From: Corynebacterium flavescens
GTDB taxonomy: Bacteria; Actinomycetota; Actinomycetes; Mycobacteriales; Mycobacteriaceae
Assembly (NCBI RefSeq): GCF_008693105.1
Contig: NZ_VXKK01000020.1
Location: 1 to 59,382 of the forward strand
Direction: 5' to 3'
DNA: 59,382 bases
Shown here: in pieces, positions 35,676 to 43,907 of the stretch
Layout of the letters: every line of letters starts with the position of its first letter
Numbering within the stretch: the first letter of the stretch is position 1
Position numbers and translations under genes: made by a program
Notes under the pieces: model-generated
The model's database searches: none
What the model was told of the DNA's origin: nothing
What the model saw: only the letters and a program-made list of their open reading frames with translations

Positions 35676-36740
35676 CTAGAAAATGGTCTCATTCTTTTCA
35701 TTGGTGGCGCCGGACTGCGTCGGTGGACGATAGGGATCTTGGCCCGGCCGGGCCACTGGCGCTGGGTTCTTGCGCTGCCGTAACTGCACCGGAGGAATAG
35801 GGGGCGCAGGCAGTCGGCGCGGGGAGTCAGGACTGTGGCCTATATAGCCTTCGACCTGCCCGAAGCGCTCACTGCCGGCCTCCCATTCCGCGCGGTAGTG
35901 ACGGATCTCGGCATCATCGCGGCCGATGAAGTTCCACCACATCACCAAAGACTCGGGGAAGGGTTCCCCGCCCAGCAGGATCAAACGGGCGCTCTCACTT
36001 CCAGTATTGCTGATGCATAAGGTGTTTGCCCCGGTTCCGGCGTAGGCGAGTTCGGTCCGGTTGACGGTGACGCCTTCTAGCGAGATGCGGCCCGTGTCTA
36101 CCAAGATGCCGTGCTCGAACTCGGCATTCACCGGTAGATCGAGCGTGGCGCCAGGTTCAAGGTTCAGCTCCGCGCCGAGCAGGGGACTGAAGGTGGTCAC
36201 GGGCGAAGTAGAACCGAGCGCCGACCCGAGAAATACCAGCGCGCTTCCGCCTGGAAATTCGACAGGTTGGGGAACGTAGTGGTCAAAGCGGCGCTCGCCG
36301 TGCCGTGCGCTTTCCGGCAGCGCCGTCCAGAGCTGCACCCCGTGGAGGATTTCCGTGTCCTCGGTTGAGACCTCAGAATGGCAGATTCCGCCGCCGGCAG
36401 TCATGAGGTTGACCTCGCCGGGGCGCACGATCTCGTGAATACCCGCGGAATCATCGTGGCGAATAGTGCCGGAGAAGAGCCACGACACCGTCTGGAGTCC
36501 TGTGTGGGGGTGGGGAGCTACATCCATACCGCCGGATTCGCCGACTGGGTCTGGCCCGTAATGATCGCAGAAACACCAGGCGCCAATGAGGCTGCGGCGG
36601 CGCTGGGGGATGGTGCGGTGTACGGTCATGCCGCGTGGCCCTCCCAAGGGGACATCGCGCGCGGTGATGATTTCGATGTCGACGCGGGTGTCACCGGCGC
36701 TGCACACAACTTCGGCCGGATGGGGATCAGCATTGGACAT
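35676..36740 (-). CDS. Pirin family bicupin protein
   Basis: This 354-residue protein has an N-terminal cupin with the metal-binding pattern APHPHTGLQTVSW and, later, GGGICHSE. This is the pirin signature (His, His, His, Glu). The second cupin is more divergent and a Pro-rich C-terminal tail of about 40 residues follows. Pirins bind Fe and include quercetinases and redox-linked regulators. The specific role here is unknown. The RBS is GAGGAG seven bases before the ATG. TATGAT (complement of 36787-36792) is a good -10, giving a leader of about 40 bases. Confidence 0.85.
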   Translation of the reverse strand: MSNADPHPAEVVCSAGDTRVDIEIITARDVPLGGPRGMTVHRTIPQRRRSLIGAWCFCDHYGPDPVGESGGMDVAPHPHTGLQTVSWLFSGTIRHDDSAGIHEIVRPGEVNLMTAGGGICHSEVSTEDTEILHGVQLWTALPESARHGERRFDHYVPQPVEFPGGSALVFLGSALGSTSPVTTFSPLLGAELNLEPGATLDLPVNAEFEHGILVDTGRISLEGVTVNRTELAYAGTGANTLCISNTGSESARLILLGGEPFPESLVMWWNFIGRDDAEIRHYRAEWEAGSERFGQVEGYIGHSPDSPRRLPAPPIPPVQLRQRKNPAPVARPGQDPYRPPTQSGATNEKNETIF

Positions 36741-37076
36741 GGCGGCGGCTCCTCGCTCGACTGGGAAATTTTCAGACGTGTCCTACATCATAGCTTTTGT
36801 GTGCGAGATTCCGGAGCAAGTTGCCTGGCAAGGGGGAGCTTAAGTAACGGAGGTAGATGCTTATAAAAGCCTACGTTAAAACCTATCCTGTGGTGCAAAA
36901 GACAAAGCTGTGGAAAAAACCTCCTGGCCAGCAGTTTCGGGCACTTTCGGGATGGTGGGGAACCGTTATAGCCTCTAGAATATTCGACAAAATTCACTGA
37001 GCAGTTGTTTAATCTAATTAGCCAAGACAAACCTTATAACTACGTCTCCCCTTGGCTTATGAGAAAAGAGAATGTC
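36741..37076. promoter_or_regulatory. AT-rich region between pirin and feoA
   Basis: These 336 bases are clearly less GC-rich than their surroundings. They hold the minus-strand pirin promoter (-10 at 36787-36792), a doubtful 47-codon ORF at 36857-37000, and the feo control region with a DtxR-like box at 37018-37036. No RNA gene or repeat is seen. Confidence 0.5.
37018..37036 (+). promoter_or_regulatory. DtxR/IdeR-like iron box upstream of feoABC
   Basis: TTAGCCAAGACAAACCTTA matches the consensus TTAGGTTAGSCTAACCTAA at 13 of 19 positions, including both outer half-site cores. It overlaps the likely promoter and ends 40 bases before feoA. By family knowledge, DtxR with Fe2+ would repress the operon. 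Confidence 0.6.
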
Positions 37077-37364
37077 ATGTCGTTCCTGCGTCGTGCCGCC
37101 AGTGGTGACACCCCAGCACAGCCCCTGCTGTCCTTGTTTTCTATCCCCGTCGGTCACAGCTGTGTCCTGCAGCACGTAGGGGAGGAGTTCCTCAGCCGGC
37201 CAATGCGCCAGCGGATGGCAGAACTAGGCTTGCGCGCGGGCACTCACATCGCCATCTGCCAGAAAACGGCCGGTGGTGGCCGAGTACTGCGGATCGGCAA
37301 CACTCGTTACGCGGTGGACAAGGATACCTCGAAGCAACTCATGGTCGCGGCGGGTGAGAACTAA
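37077..37364 (+). CDS. feoA: Ferrous iron transport protein A
   Basis: This 95-residue SH3-like protein has the pattern FLSRPMRQRMAELGLRAGTHIAI and ends KQLMVAAGEN, typical of FeoA (residues such as MxExGLxxG). It is thought to bind FeoB in the cytoplasm and help iron uptake. I chose ATG 37077 after the purine stretch GAGAAAAGAG. An in-frame ATG at 37059 has no ribosome site. Its TAA overlaps the feoB ATG by one base (TAATG), so translation is coupled. A DtxR-like box lies 40 bases upstream. Confidence 0.9.
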   Translation: MSFLRRAASGDTPAQPLLSLFSIPVGHSCVLQHVGEEFLSRPMRQRMAELGLRAGTHIAICQKTAGGGRVLRIGNTRYAVDKDTSKQLMVAAGEN

Positions 37365-39358
37365 TGGCTCCTAAGACTGCTCCTACCACCTGCCATTGCG
37401 AGTCCCACGGTGGACCCGTCGCCCCGGCAGGAACACCAGTCATCGCCCTCGTCGGCGCGCCCAATGCCGGAAAGTCCACGCTCTTTAATGCTCTTACCGG
37501 CGCTAAGGCACGCATGGGCAACTGGCCAGGCACCACTGTTGAGGTTAGCCGTGGGGCATGGAAGGCGCACGCGGGCAAAGAGAAGCACAATGAGAATGCA
37601 TCAGGTCGCGTTTTTGACGTGATCGACTTCCCCGGCGCCTATTCTCTTAACCCCATGAGCCCCGACGAACAGCTCACGCGCGATCTCGTGATCGATTGCG
37701 TCGAAGAGGAGCTGCCGGACCTCGTACTCGTGGCCGTTGACGCCTCCAGCCTCTCGCGCAGCCTCTACATGGTGGCGCAATTGGCTGAGGAAGCCGCGCG
37801 CATCGTGGTCGTGGTGACCAAGAGCGATATCGCGGCGGAAAATGGCGAGGTCTTCGACCTCGACGCAATCTCGAAGCAGATACAGGCCCCCGTCGTGGCC
37901 ATTGACCCGCGCCACCGTGTCAACCTGGAAGGCTTGGCAGAGGTCATTGAGGCGGAGTTGGCGCGCCCGCGCCGGGTTCGTCGTCAAGCGGAGGCGTCCA
38001 CGGATGCCTTTGCGCTTGCCGACGGCCGCTTTTCCTGGATCGAGCACATCGTGGCTGAGGCCAGCACGGTAAAGCATCACGCCAGCGCCAGCCGCAGTGA
38101 ACGCATTGACCGCGTGGCGTTGCATCCGTTAGCCGGACCTTTGCTCTTCTTAGCCGTCATGTGGGCGGTATTCCAGATTACGACCACCGTTGCTGCGCCT
38201 TTCCAGAATTGGCTGGACGGATTCTTTAGCGGCCCCGTCAGCGACGGTGCCACCGCGCTGCTCGAGACCCTAGGTCTGACGCACCCGGTGTTCTCCGGAC
38301 TCATTGTCAACGGCCTCATTGGGGGCGTGGGCATGGTGCTTACCTTCGCACCGCTCATGGCCTTGATGTTCCTGTGCCTAGCAGTACTCGAAGATTCCGG
38401 ATACATGGCGCGTGCGGCGGTAGTGACGGATCGCGTGATGAAGGCCATTGGCCTGCCGGGCAAGGCTTTCATCCCCCTGATCGTCGGCTTTGGCTGCAAT
38501 GTGCCTGCCATCTCTGCGACCCGGGTACTTGGACAGCGCCGCCAGCGGGTACTGACCGCGCTGCTCATTCCCTTTACCTCTTGCTCGGCGCGGCTGACCG
38601 TGTACCTCATGCTGGCGGCGACCTTTTTTCCTGATCATGCCGGTTCCGTCTTGTTCGCGATGTATCTCATCTCCATTGGCCTCGTCGTCGCGGTAGGCCT
38701 GCTGATGAAGAACACCCTGTGGCGCAGGATGGGCTCCGAGCCCTTGGTCATCGACCTTCCCGTCTACCAGCTCCCCGGCGCGCGACTGGCGCTTTCTGTG
38801 ACCTGGATTCGCCTGCGTGGATTCTTGCACACTGCTGGTGGAATCATCGTCGCCACCGTGGCTGTGGTCTTCGTGCTGCAGTCGACTCCGGTCACCGGTG
38901 GTTACGGCTTCGCCGACGAGGATATGCCTTTCGACGACACCGCTTATGGCCGCATGTCCAACGCGGTGGCCCCCGTATTCGAGCCGGCCGGATTCGGTTC
39001 CGGCGCCATTGCCGGCACTTTGGTGACTGGGTTCGTGGCCAAGGAAGCTGTTATTTCGACGTGGGCGCAGACTTACAGTCTTGATGATGTCAGCGATGAG
39101 GATCCGGATGATCAGGGTCAGTCCGCTCTGGCGGAGGCAGTCCGCGAGGACTTCTCGCAGGCCTCCGGCGGGCACACCGTGGCCGCGGTCTGGGCGTTCA
39201 TGCTATTCCTCTTGGCCTACACGCCCTGCGTAGCTACCCTGGCAGCACAACGCCGCGAGATCGGCACCAAGTGGATGCTTTTCGGCGTGGGGATTCAGCT
39301 GGCCACGGCATGGTTGCTGGCGGTCGTAGTATTCAACTTTCTAAAGATCTGGTTCTAA
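37364..39358 (+). CDS. feoB: Ferrous iron permease FeoB
   Basis: This 664-residue Fe2+ transporter begins with a short Cys/His-rich head (CHCESH). The G domain has G1 GAPNAGKS (31-38), G3 DFPGAYSL and the G4-position TKSD. The GDI-like spacer and about eight membrane helices follow, with the Gate motifs FIPLIVGFGCNVPAI and FTSCSARL that contain the conserved cysteines. It uses GTP to control Fe2+ entry under reducing conditions. One-base TAATG overlaps link it to feoA before and feoC after. Confidence 0.95.
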   Translation: MAPKTAPTTCHCESHGGPVAPAGTPVIALVGAPNAGKSTLFNALTGAKARMGNWPGTTVEVSRGAWKAHAGKEKHNENASGRVFDVIDFPGAYSLNPMSPDEQLTRDLVIDCVEEELPDLVLVAVDASSLSRSLYMVAQLAEEAARIVVVVTKSDIAAENGEVFDLDAISKQIQAPVVAIDPRHRVNLEGLAEVIEAELARPRRVRRQAEASTDAFALADGRFSWIEHIVAEASTVKHHASASRSERIDRVALHPLAGPLLFLAVMWAVFQITTTVAAPFQNWLDGFFSGPVSDGATALLETLGLTHPVFSGLIVNGLIGGVGMVLTFAPLMALMFLCLAVLEDSGYMARAAVVTDRVMKAIGLPGKAFIPLIVGFGCNVPAISATRVLGQRRQRVLTALLIPFTSCSARLTVYLMLAATFFPDHAGSVLFAMYLISIGLVVAVGLLMKNTLWRRMGSEPLVIDLPVYQLPGARLALSVTWIRLRGFLHTAGGIIVATVAVVFVLQSTPVTGGYGFADEDMPFDDTAYGRMSNAVAPVFEPAGFGSGAIAGTLVTGFVAKEAVISTWAQTYSLDDVSDEDPDDQGQSALAEAVREDFSQASGGHTVAAVWAFMLFLLAYTPCVATLAAQRREIGTKWMLFGVGIQLATAWLLAVVVFNFLKIWF

Positions 39359-39669
39359 TGACAGCGCAAATGACACAACAACCTTCGACGCGCAGTGAGC
39401 AGGCTGGGCCGCTTTCCAAAGTGGCTGCCGCCGTGCGCGAGGGAGCCACCACAGCTGCGGAGATCTCTCGGGCGACGGGGCTATCGGCCTCGACGGTGTC
39501 TGCGGCCTTGGACTACCTCACGCGTGTTGGCATGATGCGTTCCTCGCAAGAGTCGAGCGTATGCACGGAATGCGGCCTGCGCAGCTCCTGCACAACAGGC
39601 CCCAGCTCTTGCGGCTCTCAACGCGGCGGACTGGTCACCTTAACCCTCCTAGACACACCTCCGCGCTAA
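39358..39669 (+). CDS. feoC: FeoC-like winged-helix protein with cysteine cluster
   Basis: This 103-residue protein has a helix-turn-helix (TTAAEISRATGLSASTVSAALDYL) followed by CTECGLRSSC and two further cysteines-containing turns (TTGPSSCG). FeoC proteins combine a winged helix with a C-terminal cysteine set that binds an Fe-S cluster and controls FeoB stability or activity. The ATG overlaps the feoB stop (TAATG), and a frame extending upstream to 39271 only overlaps feoB coding sequence. The context makes the FeoC call likely even though the sequence is divergent. Confidence 0.8.
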   Translation: MTAQMTQQPSTRSEQAGPLSKVAAAVREGATTAAEISRATGLSASTVSAALDYLTRVGMMRSSQESSVCTECGLRSSCTTGPSSCGSQRGGLVTLTLLDTPPR

Positions 39670-39676
39670 AAAGTGC

Positions 39677-39707
39677 CCGCAGGAACTGTGTGTTCCTGCG
39701 GCTTAGT
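39677..39707. terminator. Bidirectional terminator between feoC and a Nudix gene
   Basis: CCGCAGGAAC (39677-39686) pairs perfectly with GTTCCTGCGG (39692-39701) around a TGTGT loop. The AAAAA before the left arm becomes a T-run for the minus-strand gene that ends at 39703; the plus side has only a weak T content. Confidence 0.75.
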
Positions 39708-40101
39708 AATCTTTGAGAAGATGCGCAAAGACCTGTTCGCGCAACAAAGGCGCCAATGGCACTCCCGGGGCAGCGGGGTTTACCCAGGCAAGTTCACTGA
39801 TTTCCGTTGAGGGGTGCGCCACGGCAATGGACTCGGGGTAGGCAAAGACATGCGCGCGGATGGTGTCATCTTCCTCATTGGCGGAAGGGCTGACAAAGAC
39901 CCCAACGGGAAGAAGCCTATCTGTATTGATGGTGGCGCGAATGGTCTCAAAAGTCACCCGGCACGCGGCGGTGGCGGGGGACTCACCGCTGGAAATGTCT
40001 CCATTGGGCAGCATGAAGTGCGGCGTGTCCGTCTTGCGGATGCTCAGGATACGCCCGTGAATGTCATGGAAGACAACGGCGGAAACCTCGCGGGTGCTCA
40101 T
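39703..40101 (-). CDS. Nudix-fold protein with degenerate catalytic box
   Basis: This is a 132-residue single-domain Nudix-like protein: VSAVVFHDIHGRILSIRK, then LPNGDISSGESPATAACRV and a C-terminal ELAWVNP. In the Nudix box the GX5E part is kept (GDISSGE), but the metal-binding REUXEE core reads RVTFET. Two of the usual glutamates are therefore lost. It is probably not an active diphosphatase and may be a regulatory or binding protein. The gene stands alone, convergent with feoC and divergent from the secreted protease. Confidence 0.72.
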   Translation of the reverse strand: MSTREVSAVVFHDIHGRILSIRKTDTPHFMLPNGDISSGESPATAACRVTFETIRATINTDRLLPVGVFVSPSANEEDDTIRAHVFAYPESIAVAHPSTEISELAWVNPAAPGVPLAPLLREQVFAHLLKDY

Positions 40102-40298
40102 GGTTTAACAGCTTAGTCCGCTGAAAGGATTTTTCCTGTTAAGTAGATCCCTCGGGCTTAGTGACATCGATCCGCGCGTTCAAGATAACGGCTTGGACAC
40201 AGTCCCGGCGAGTGTCTTTGGAAGCCCCACATCCGTGACACCATAGGTTAAAGCAACGACTGCAGCGCCTAGACCTTATAAAAGGAAGTCCTTTAATC

Positions 40299-41366
40299 AT
40301 GTTTCCGATACCGTATCTGAAGACAACTCTCGTGGCCTCGGCCTTTGCCGGTGCTTTCTTCTTGGGTTCGCCATTGGCCGGTGCTGCGGAGGCGCCGGCG
40401 GGCTACTTTGAACAAGCTCGCACGGAGTTGGAGAGCGCGGGAGTCGCTGTACCTGCAGTGGACCCAGCAGTGACTAAGGCTATCGATAGCGGGTTGGGGT
40501 CCCTTCTCAACACCGAGCAAGCGCGCGCAGTGCAGGAAAAGTACGCGCAGCCAGCAACCAATCCGAACCCTCTGGGGCTGGTAGAGGAGGCTACACAGCC
40601 TGAGTTTCGTCCCCAAGGCACGGATCCAAATTACAGCTGGAAGAATGACGCCTTTTCCAAGGTAGCAGCCGGGAAACCGGGCGCAGATTTTGTCCTCCAC
40701 CGAGTTCCCGGCTCCTATTTCGACGCTCCGCGCATTCCGGAGGAGTCCAACACGGCCATGACCCAGGGGCAATCCCTGTATGGCCCAGGCACTCCTCTCT
40801 ATGTCAACGACAATACGATGTGCACACTCGCCGTTGCGGGTGAGGACGGCGAGGGAAGAAAGGTGGGGATTACTGCCGGGCACTGCGGAAACATCGGCGA
40901 TGATGTCGCCTCCGCAGACTCCTGGCACGTGGGGCCGACCGGCACTATCGCCGCCAAAAACGAGTACTTGGACTATTCCGTCGTCGAGTTTGGTTCCCAG
41001 GCTAAGGTCAGCCGCAGTTACAACGGCCTTGAAGTAAATAGCTTTGGCGGGCAGGTGAATCCGGGTGAGGTGGCCTGCAAGAATGGCGTGGCAACCGGTA
41101 CCACCTGCGGGGTGACCTATGCGGAGAACTCCGAGATTCAGATCAACCAAGTCTGCGCCATGGGTGGGGATTCAGGCGCCCCGCTCTATTCCAACGGCCG
41201 GGTAGTAGGTTTCATCACGGGCGGAATCATCAACAACTTTGATTGCCGCACGCCGTGGCAGGGAGCTATTCACAGCCCCACCACCGCCACGCGCGCGGAC
41301 GCCGTCCTTGCCGATCTCAACGCGCGAGGCGGAGTGGGAGCCGGATTCCGGTTGCCGGAGGATTAG
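40299..41366 (+). CDS. Secreted trypsin-like serine protease (S1)
   Basis: This 355-residue protein has a signal peptide ending near AGA-AEAPAG (about 30) and an N-terminal pro-region of about 110 residues. The chymotrypsin-like domain contains His in TAGHC, Asp in LDYSVVEF and Ser in GGDSGAP. Paired cysteines (MCTLAV/GHCG, ACKNG/TCGV, VCAMG/DCRTP) suggest three disulfides. It should be exported and activated outside the cell. The ribosome site AAAGGA sits in a small hairpin with the following TCCTTT (about 40280-40293), just before the ATG. It is monocistronic. Confidence 0.88.
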   Translation: MFPIPYLKTTLVASAFAGAFFLGSPLAGAAEAPAGYFEQARTELESAGVAVPAVDPAVTKAIDSGLGSLLNTEQARAVQEKYAQPATNPNPLGLVEEATQPEFRPQGTDPNYSWKNDAFSKVAAGKPGADFVLHRVPGSYFDAPRIPEESNTAMTQGQSLYGPGTPLYVNDNTMCTLAVAGEDGEGRKVGITAGHCGNIGDDVASADSWHVGPTGTIAAKNEYLDYSVVEFGSQAKVSRSYNGLEVNSFGGQVNPGEVACKNGVATGTTCGVTYAENSEIQINQVCAMGGDSGAPLYSNGRVVGFITGGIINNFDCRTPWQGAIHSPTTATRADAVLADLNARGGVGAGFRLPED

Positions 41367-41444
41367 ATCCGCACTTCCTGCGGGATTAAGAGCATAATTC
41401 TCCTTATCGAAGGAAAACACCTACGATGAGGAGAAGAGAAGATC

Positions 41445-42176
41445 ATGACTGATGCCCGCAAAAACGCCTATGTACTGCAACAGCTGGCATTCGAGGACTT
41501 GGGTATTCTAGAGCCGCTTTTGAGAGAACGTGGCTACTCAATCCGTACCTGGGAGGCGGGAGAAGTCCCTGAGCTTCCCTCCCAACTCGGGCCTGCGGAT
41601 CTATTAATCGTTCTCGGCGGGCCGATTGGCGTCTACGAAGAGGAGGCCTATCCATTCCTGCGGGAGGAAAAGCTCCTCGTGCGTCAGTGGTTGGACAAAG
41701 ACTTAGCGATTCTCGGCATCTGCCTAGGCGCGCAACTCATAGCTGAGGCTCTAGGAGCGCCGGTAACACCCACAGGCCGCAAGGAAATTGGATACGCGCC
41801 GCTGACTCTGACTCCGGCGGGAGCATCTAGCGTCCTTGCACCGCTGGCCGGTGAGCAGGGCGAACCGGTGCCCGTGCTGCATTGGCACGGGGATGAGTTC
41901 GCCATTCCTGCCGGGGCGAAGCGCCTTGCGGAAACGGCAGGTTTTCCCAACCAGGCATTTAGCGTGGGCGAGAAGGTGCTCGCGCTCCAATTCCACCTCG
42001 AGGCGGATTACCAGCGCATTGAACGCTGGTTGGTCGGTCACGCAGGCGAGCTTTCTGCCGCCGGAATCGATCCCACCACCATCCGCGAGGACGCGCGCCG
42101 CTATGGACCTCGCCTGGCCGTGGCTGCAGGAGCTGTTTTCAACGGCTGGCTCGACGGCGGAACACTTGGTGACTAA
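41445..42176 (+). CDS. Class I glutamine amidotransferase (GMP-synthase-like)
   Basis: This 243-residue protein has the oxyanion-hole region VLGGPIGVYEE, the nucleophile Cys in GICLGAQL, and the His-Glu pair in LQFHLEAD. A C-terminal extension follows, seen in stand-alone GMP-synthase-like amidotransferases. The acceptor substrate is unknown; relatives act in polyamine or small-molecule degradation. A purine-rich site (GAGGAG...AGAGAAG) precedes the ATG. The stop and last codons lie inside the first copy of a triplicated 23-bp repeat. Confidence 0.82.
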   Translation: MTDARKNAYVLQQLAFEDLGILEPLLRERGYSIRTWEAGEVPELPSQLGPADLLIVLGGPIGVYEEEAYPFLREEKLLVRQWLDKDLAILGICLGAQLIAEALGAPVTPTGRKEIGYAPLTLTPAGASSVLAPLAGEQGEPVPVLHWHGDEFAIPAGAKRLAETAGFPNQAFSVGEKVLALQFHLEADYQRIERWLVGHAGELSAAGIDPTTIREDARRYGPRLAVAAGAVFNGWLDGGTLGD

Positions 42177-42223
42177 TCGGCGGAACACTTGGTGACTAAT
42201 CGGCGGAACACTTGGTGACTAAT
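42155..42223 (+). repeat. Three perfect tandem copies of a 23-bp unit
   Basis: Copies lie at 42155-42177, 42178-42200 and 42201-42223, all identical, beginning CGGCGGAACA and ending GGTGACTAAT. The first copy encodes the last codons and stop of the amidotransferase. The third runs into the inverted repeat at the end of hisN. Confidence 0.97.
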
Positions 42224-42236
42224 TAGTCACCAAGTG
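42209..42236. terminator. Perfect 28-bp palindrome between convergent genes
   Basis: CACTTGGTGACTAA is followed directly by its exact reverse complement. The right half holds the hisN stop codon. It could form a long hairpin acting as a terminator or RNA-end stabiliser on both strands. No T-run follows, so intrinsic termination is uncertain. Confidence 0.6.
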
Positions 42237-43017
42237 GGGGATGCAGGCTACTGAGAACTTGGTCGTGGAGGAGTCCGTTCGAGGCGAGGGCGGAACCGCC
42301 ATGGGGGCCGGCAACACCTTCGAGGGAGGTGAACGTGCCGCCAGCCTCCGTCACCAAGAGGGAAGGGGCAGCTAGATCCCAGAGCGAAACCTCGGGTTCG
42401 GCCGCGATGTCAACTGCGCCTTCCGCAACGAGGCAGTAGTTCCAGAAGTCGCCGTAGCCGCGCAGGCGCCAGACTTTATCCGTCAACGCGATGAACTCTT
42501 CGCGCAAGCCGTGCTCTTTCCAGCCACTCAGGGAGCTCATAGACAAGGAGGCATGCTGGAAGTCACTGACGCGGGACACCTGGAGACGCTTGGGCTCGCC
42601 ACCGAAGACGCGGTAGGCGCCGGCGCCCTTCGCTGCATACCAACGCCGCCGCAGTGCAGGGGCAGAAACAACGCTGACCACCGGCTCGCCATCTTCCAGA
42701 AGGGAGATGAGTGTGGCCCATACGGGGACGCCACGCACGAAGTTCTTGGTGCCATCGATGGGATCAATGACCCACTGGCGGCCGCTAAAGCAGGCCTCGC
42801 CACCAAATTCCTCGCCCAAGACCTCGTCACGAGGACGGGTGCGCTTGAGCTCGCTGCGAATGAGTTTTTCGCAGTCGAGGTCGGCATCAGAAACCGGGGT
42901 CATATCCGGCTTGTCTTTCACCGAAAGATCAGCTGCCTCGAAACGGTCCATGGTCACCACGTCTGCGTGACCCGCCATCTCGAGGGCTAGTCCGAGATCC
43001 TCTTTGTACTTACCCAC
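42223..43017 (-). CDS. hisN: Histidinol-phosphatase HisN (inositol-monophosphatase fold)
   Basis: This 264-residue Mg2+-dependent phosphatase has the IMPase motifs GEEFGG and [15 protein letters not shown] and the C-terminal [15 protein letters not shown]. In corynebacteria this gene, placed before an IMPase paralogue and prfB, encodes histidinol-phosphate phosphatase, the penultimate step of histidine synthesis. The RG after TKNF (rather than the SG of generic IMPases) fits HisN. It overlaps the upstream paralogue by 8 bases, so they form an operon. Its last three residues, LGD, come from the palindrome and match the end of the convergent amidotransferase. Confidence 0.9.
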   Translation of the reverse strand: MGKYKEDLGLALEMAGHADVVTMDRFEAADLSVKDKPDMTPVSDADLDCEKLIRSELKRTRPRDEVLGEEFGGEACFSGRQWVIDPIDGTKNFVRGVPVWATLISLLEDGEPVVSVVSAPALRRRWYAAKGAGAYRVFGGEPKRLQVSRVSDFQHASLSMSSLSGWKEHGLREEFIALTDKVWRLRGYGDFWNYCLVAEGAVDIAAEPEVSLWDLAAPSLLVTEAGGTFTSLEGVAGPHGGSALASNGLLHDQVLSSLHPPLGD

Positions 43018-43837
43018 GAAGCAACTCCTCCATTTGTTTAACTACCTGCTTGTTTCCAGCCAGGCTCCATTCCACTCCGCCGGAATTGACCTTGATGGCG
43101 CTACCACCGGCGGCCTCGACGAGGGCCTTGCCCGGGAACCAATCCCAGTCAGCCACGGAATGCTGCATCCATGCGCCCCACGTGCCTTCGGCAACGGAGG
43201 CTAAGTCTACCGAGCCGGCGCCCAGCATCCGAACCGTGGCGAATTGGCTAGCTACTTTCTGCCAGGTGGCGTGAATAGCCGGATCTTGCAGGGAGGAGGG
43301 GTGGAGGTAGGTAGCGAGGCAGACCTTTTCAATGGGGACATCACCGAGCGGGGCGACGTCTTGTCCGTCGCGGGAGGTGGGAAAGCCGTGCCCACCAAAC
43401 CAGGTGTATCCCATGGCGGGACGGTGGACGGCGCCGAGGATGACATCTTCGCCGGCGACGAGAGCGAGGGCGGAGCACCAGTAATCAGAACCGGAGGTAA
43501 AGTTGTAGGTTCCATCGACGGGGTCAATGACCCAAGTGCGGCCTGAGGTGCTGTGCGCTGCCGCGCCCTCCTCGCCGAGGATCCCATCCTCAGGGCGCGA
43601 GGCAGTGATGACGCCTGCCACGAAGCGCTCGGCGGCGCGGTCGGCATCGGTAACGACATCGGAGATGGAGGTCTTGTAATCTACGGAGAGTCCTTGCTCG
43701 CGCATGCGCCAGGCAAGACGGCCTGCGTTGTAGACCAAAGCCTGCGCCAAGTGGGCGTCGGAATCCTGCGCGTGAGCAACGTTGAAGGTCTTGATGAGAG
43801 CGTCAATCATCTCATTCAAGCTGGGCGGTTGAGTCAT
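43010..43837 (-). CDS. Inositol-monophosphatase-family phosphatase
   Basis: This 275-residue protein has [24 protein letters not shown] and [16 protein letters not shown]. These correspond to the three metal-binding motifs of the IMPase fold and are complete. It may hydrolyse inositol-1-phosphate (for phosphatidylinositol and mycothiol) or another sugar phosphate. The final motif has an extra W-F-P in place of W-D-L/A-A. I chose ATG 43837 (MTQPPSL); the ATGs at 43846 and 43864 are also open. It is the first gene of the two-gene unit with hisN, divergent from prfB. Confidence 0.82.
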   Translation of the reverse strand: MTQPPSLNEMIDALIKTFNVAHAQDSDAHLAQALVYNAGRLAWRMREQGLSVDYKTSISDVVTDADRAAERFVAGVITASRPEDGILGEEGAAAHSTSGRTWVIDPVDGTYNFTSGSDYWCSALALVAGEDVILGAVHRPAMGYTWFGGHGFPTSRDGQDVAPLGDVPIEKVCLATYLHPSSLQDPAIHATWQKVASQFATVRMLGAGSVDLASVAEGTWGAWMQHSVADWDWFPGKALVEAAGGSAIKVNSGGVEWSLAGNKQVVKQMEELLRG

Positions 43838-43907
43838 GGACACCATTGTCGCGCTTAACGCCACCGATCGCTAATTGAACGCGGTCTCACGGGTAGACTA
43901 GGCGGCT

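Noticed and set aside
42155..42223. CRISPR-like array
   Set aside because: The three repeats are directly adjacent with no spacers, and no cas genes are present.
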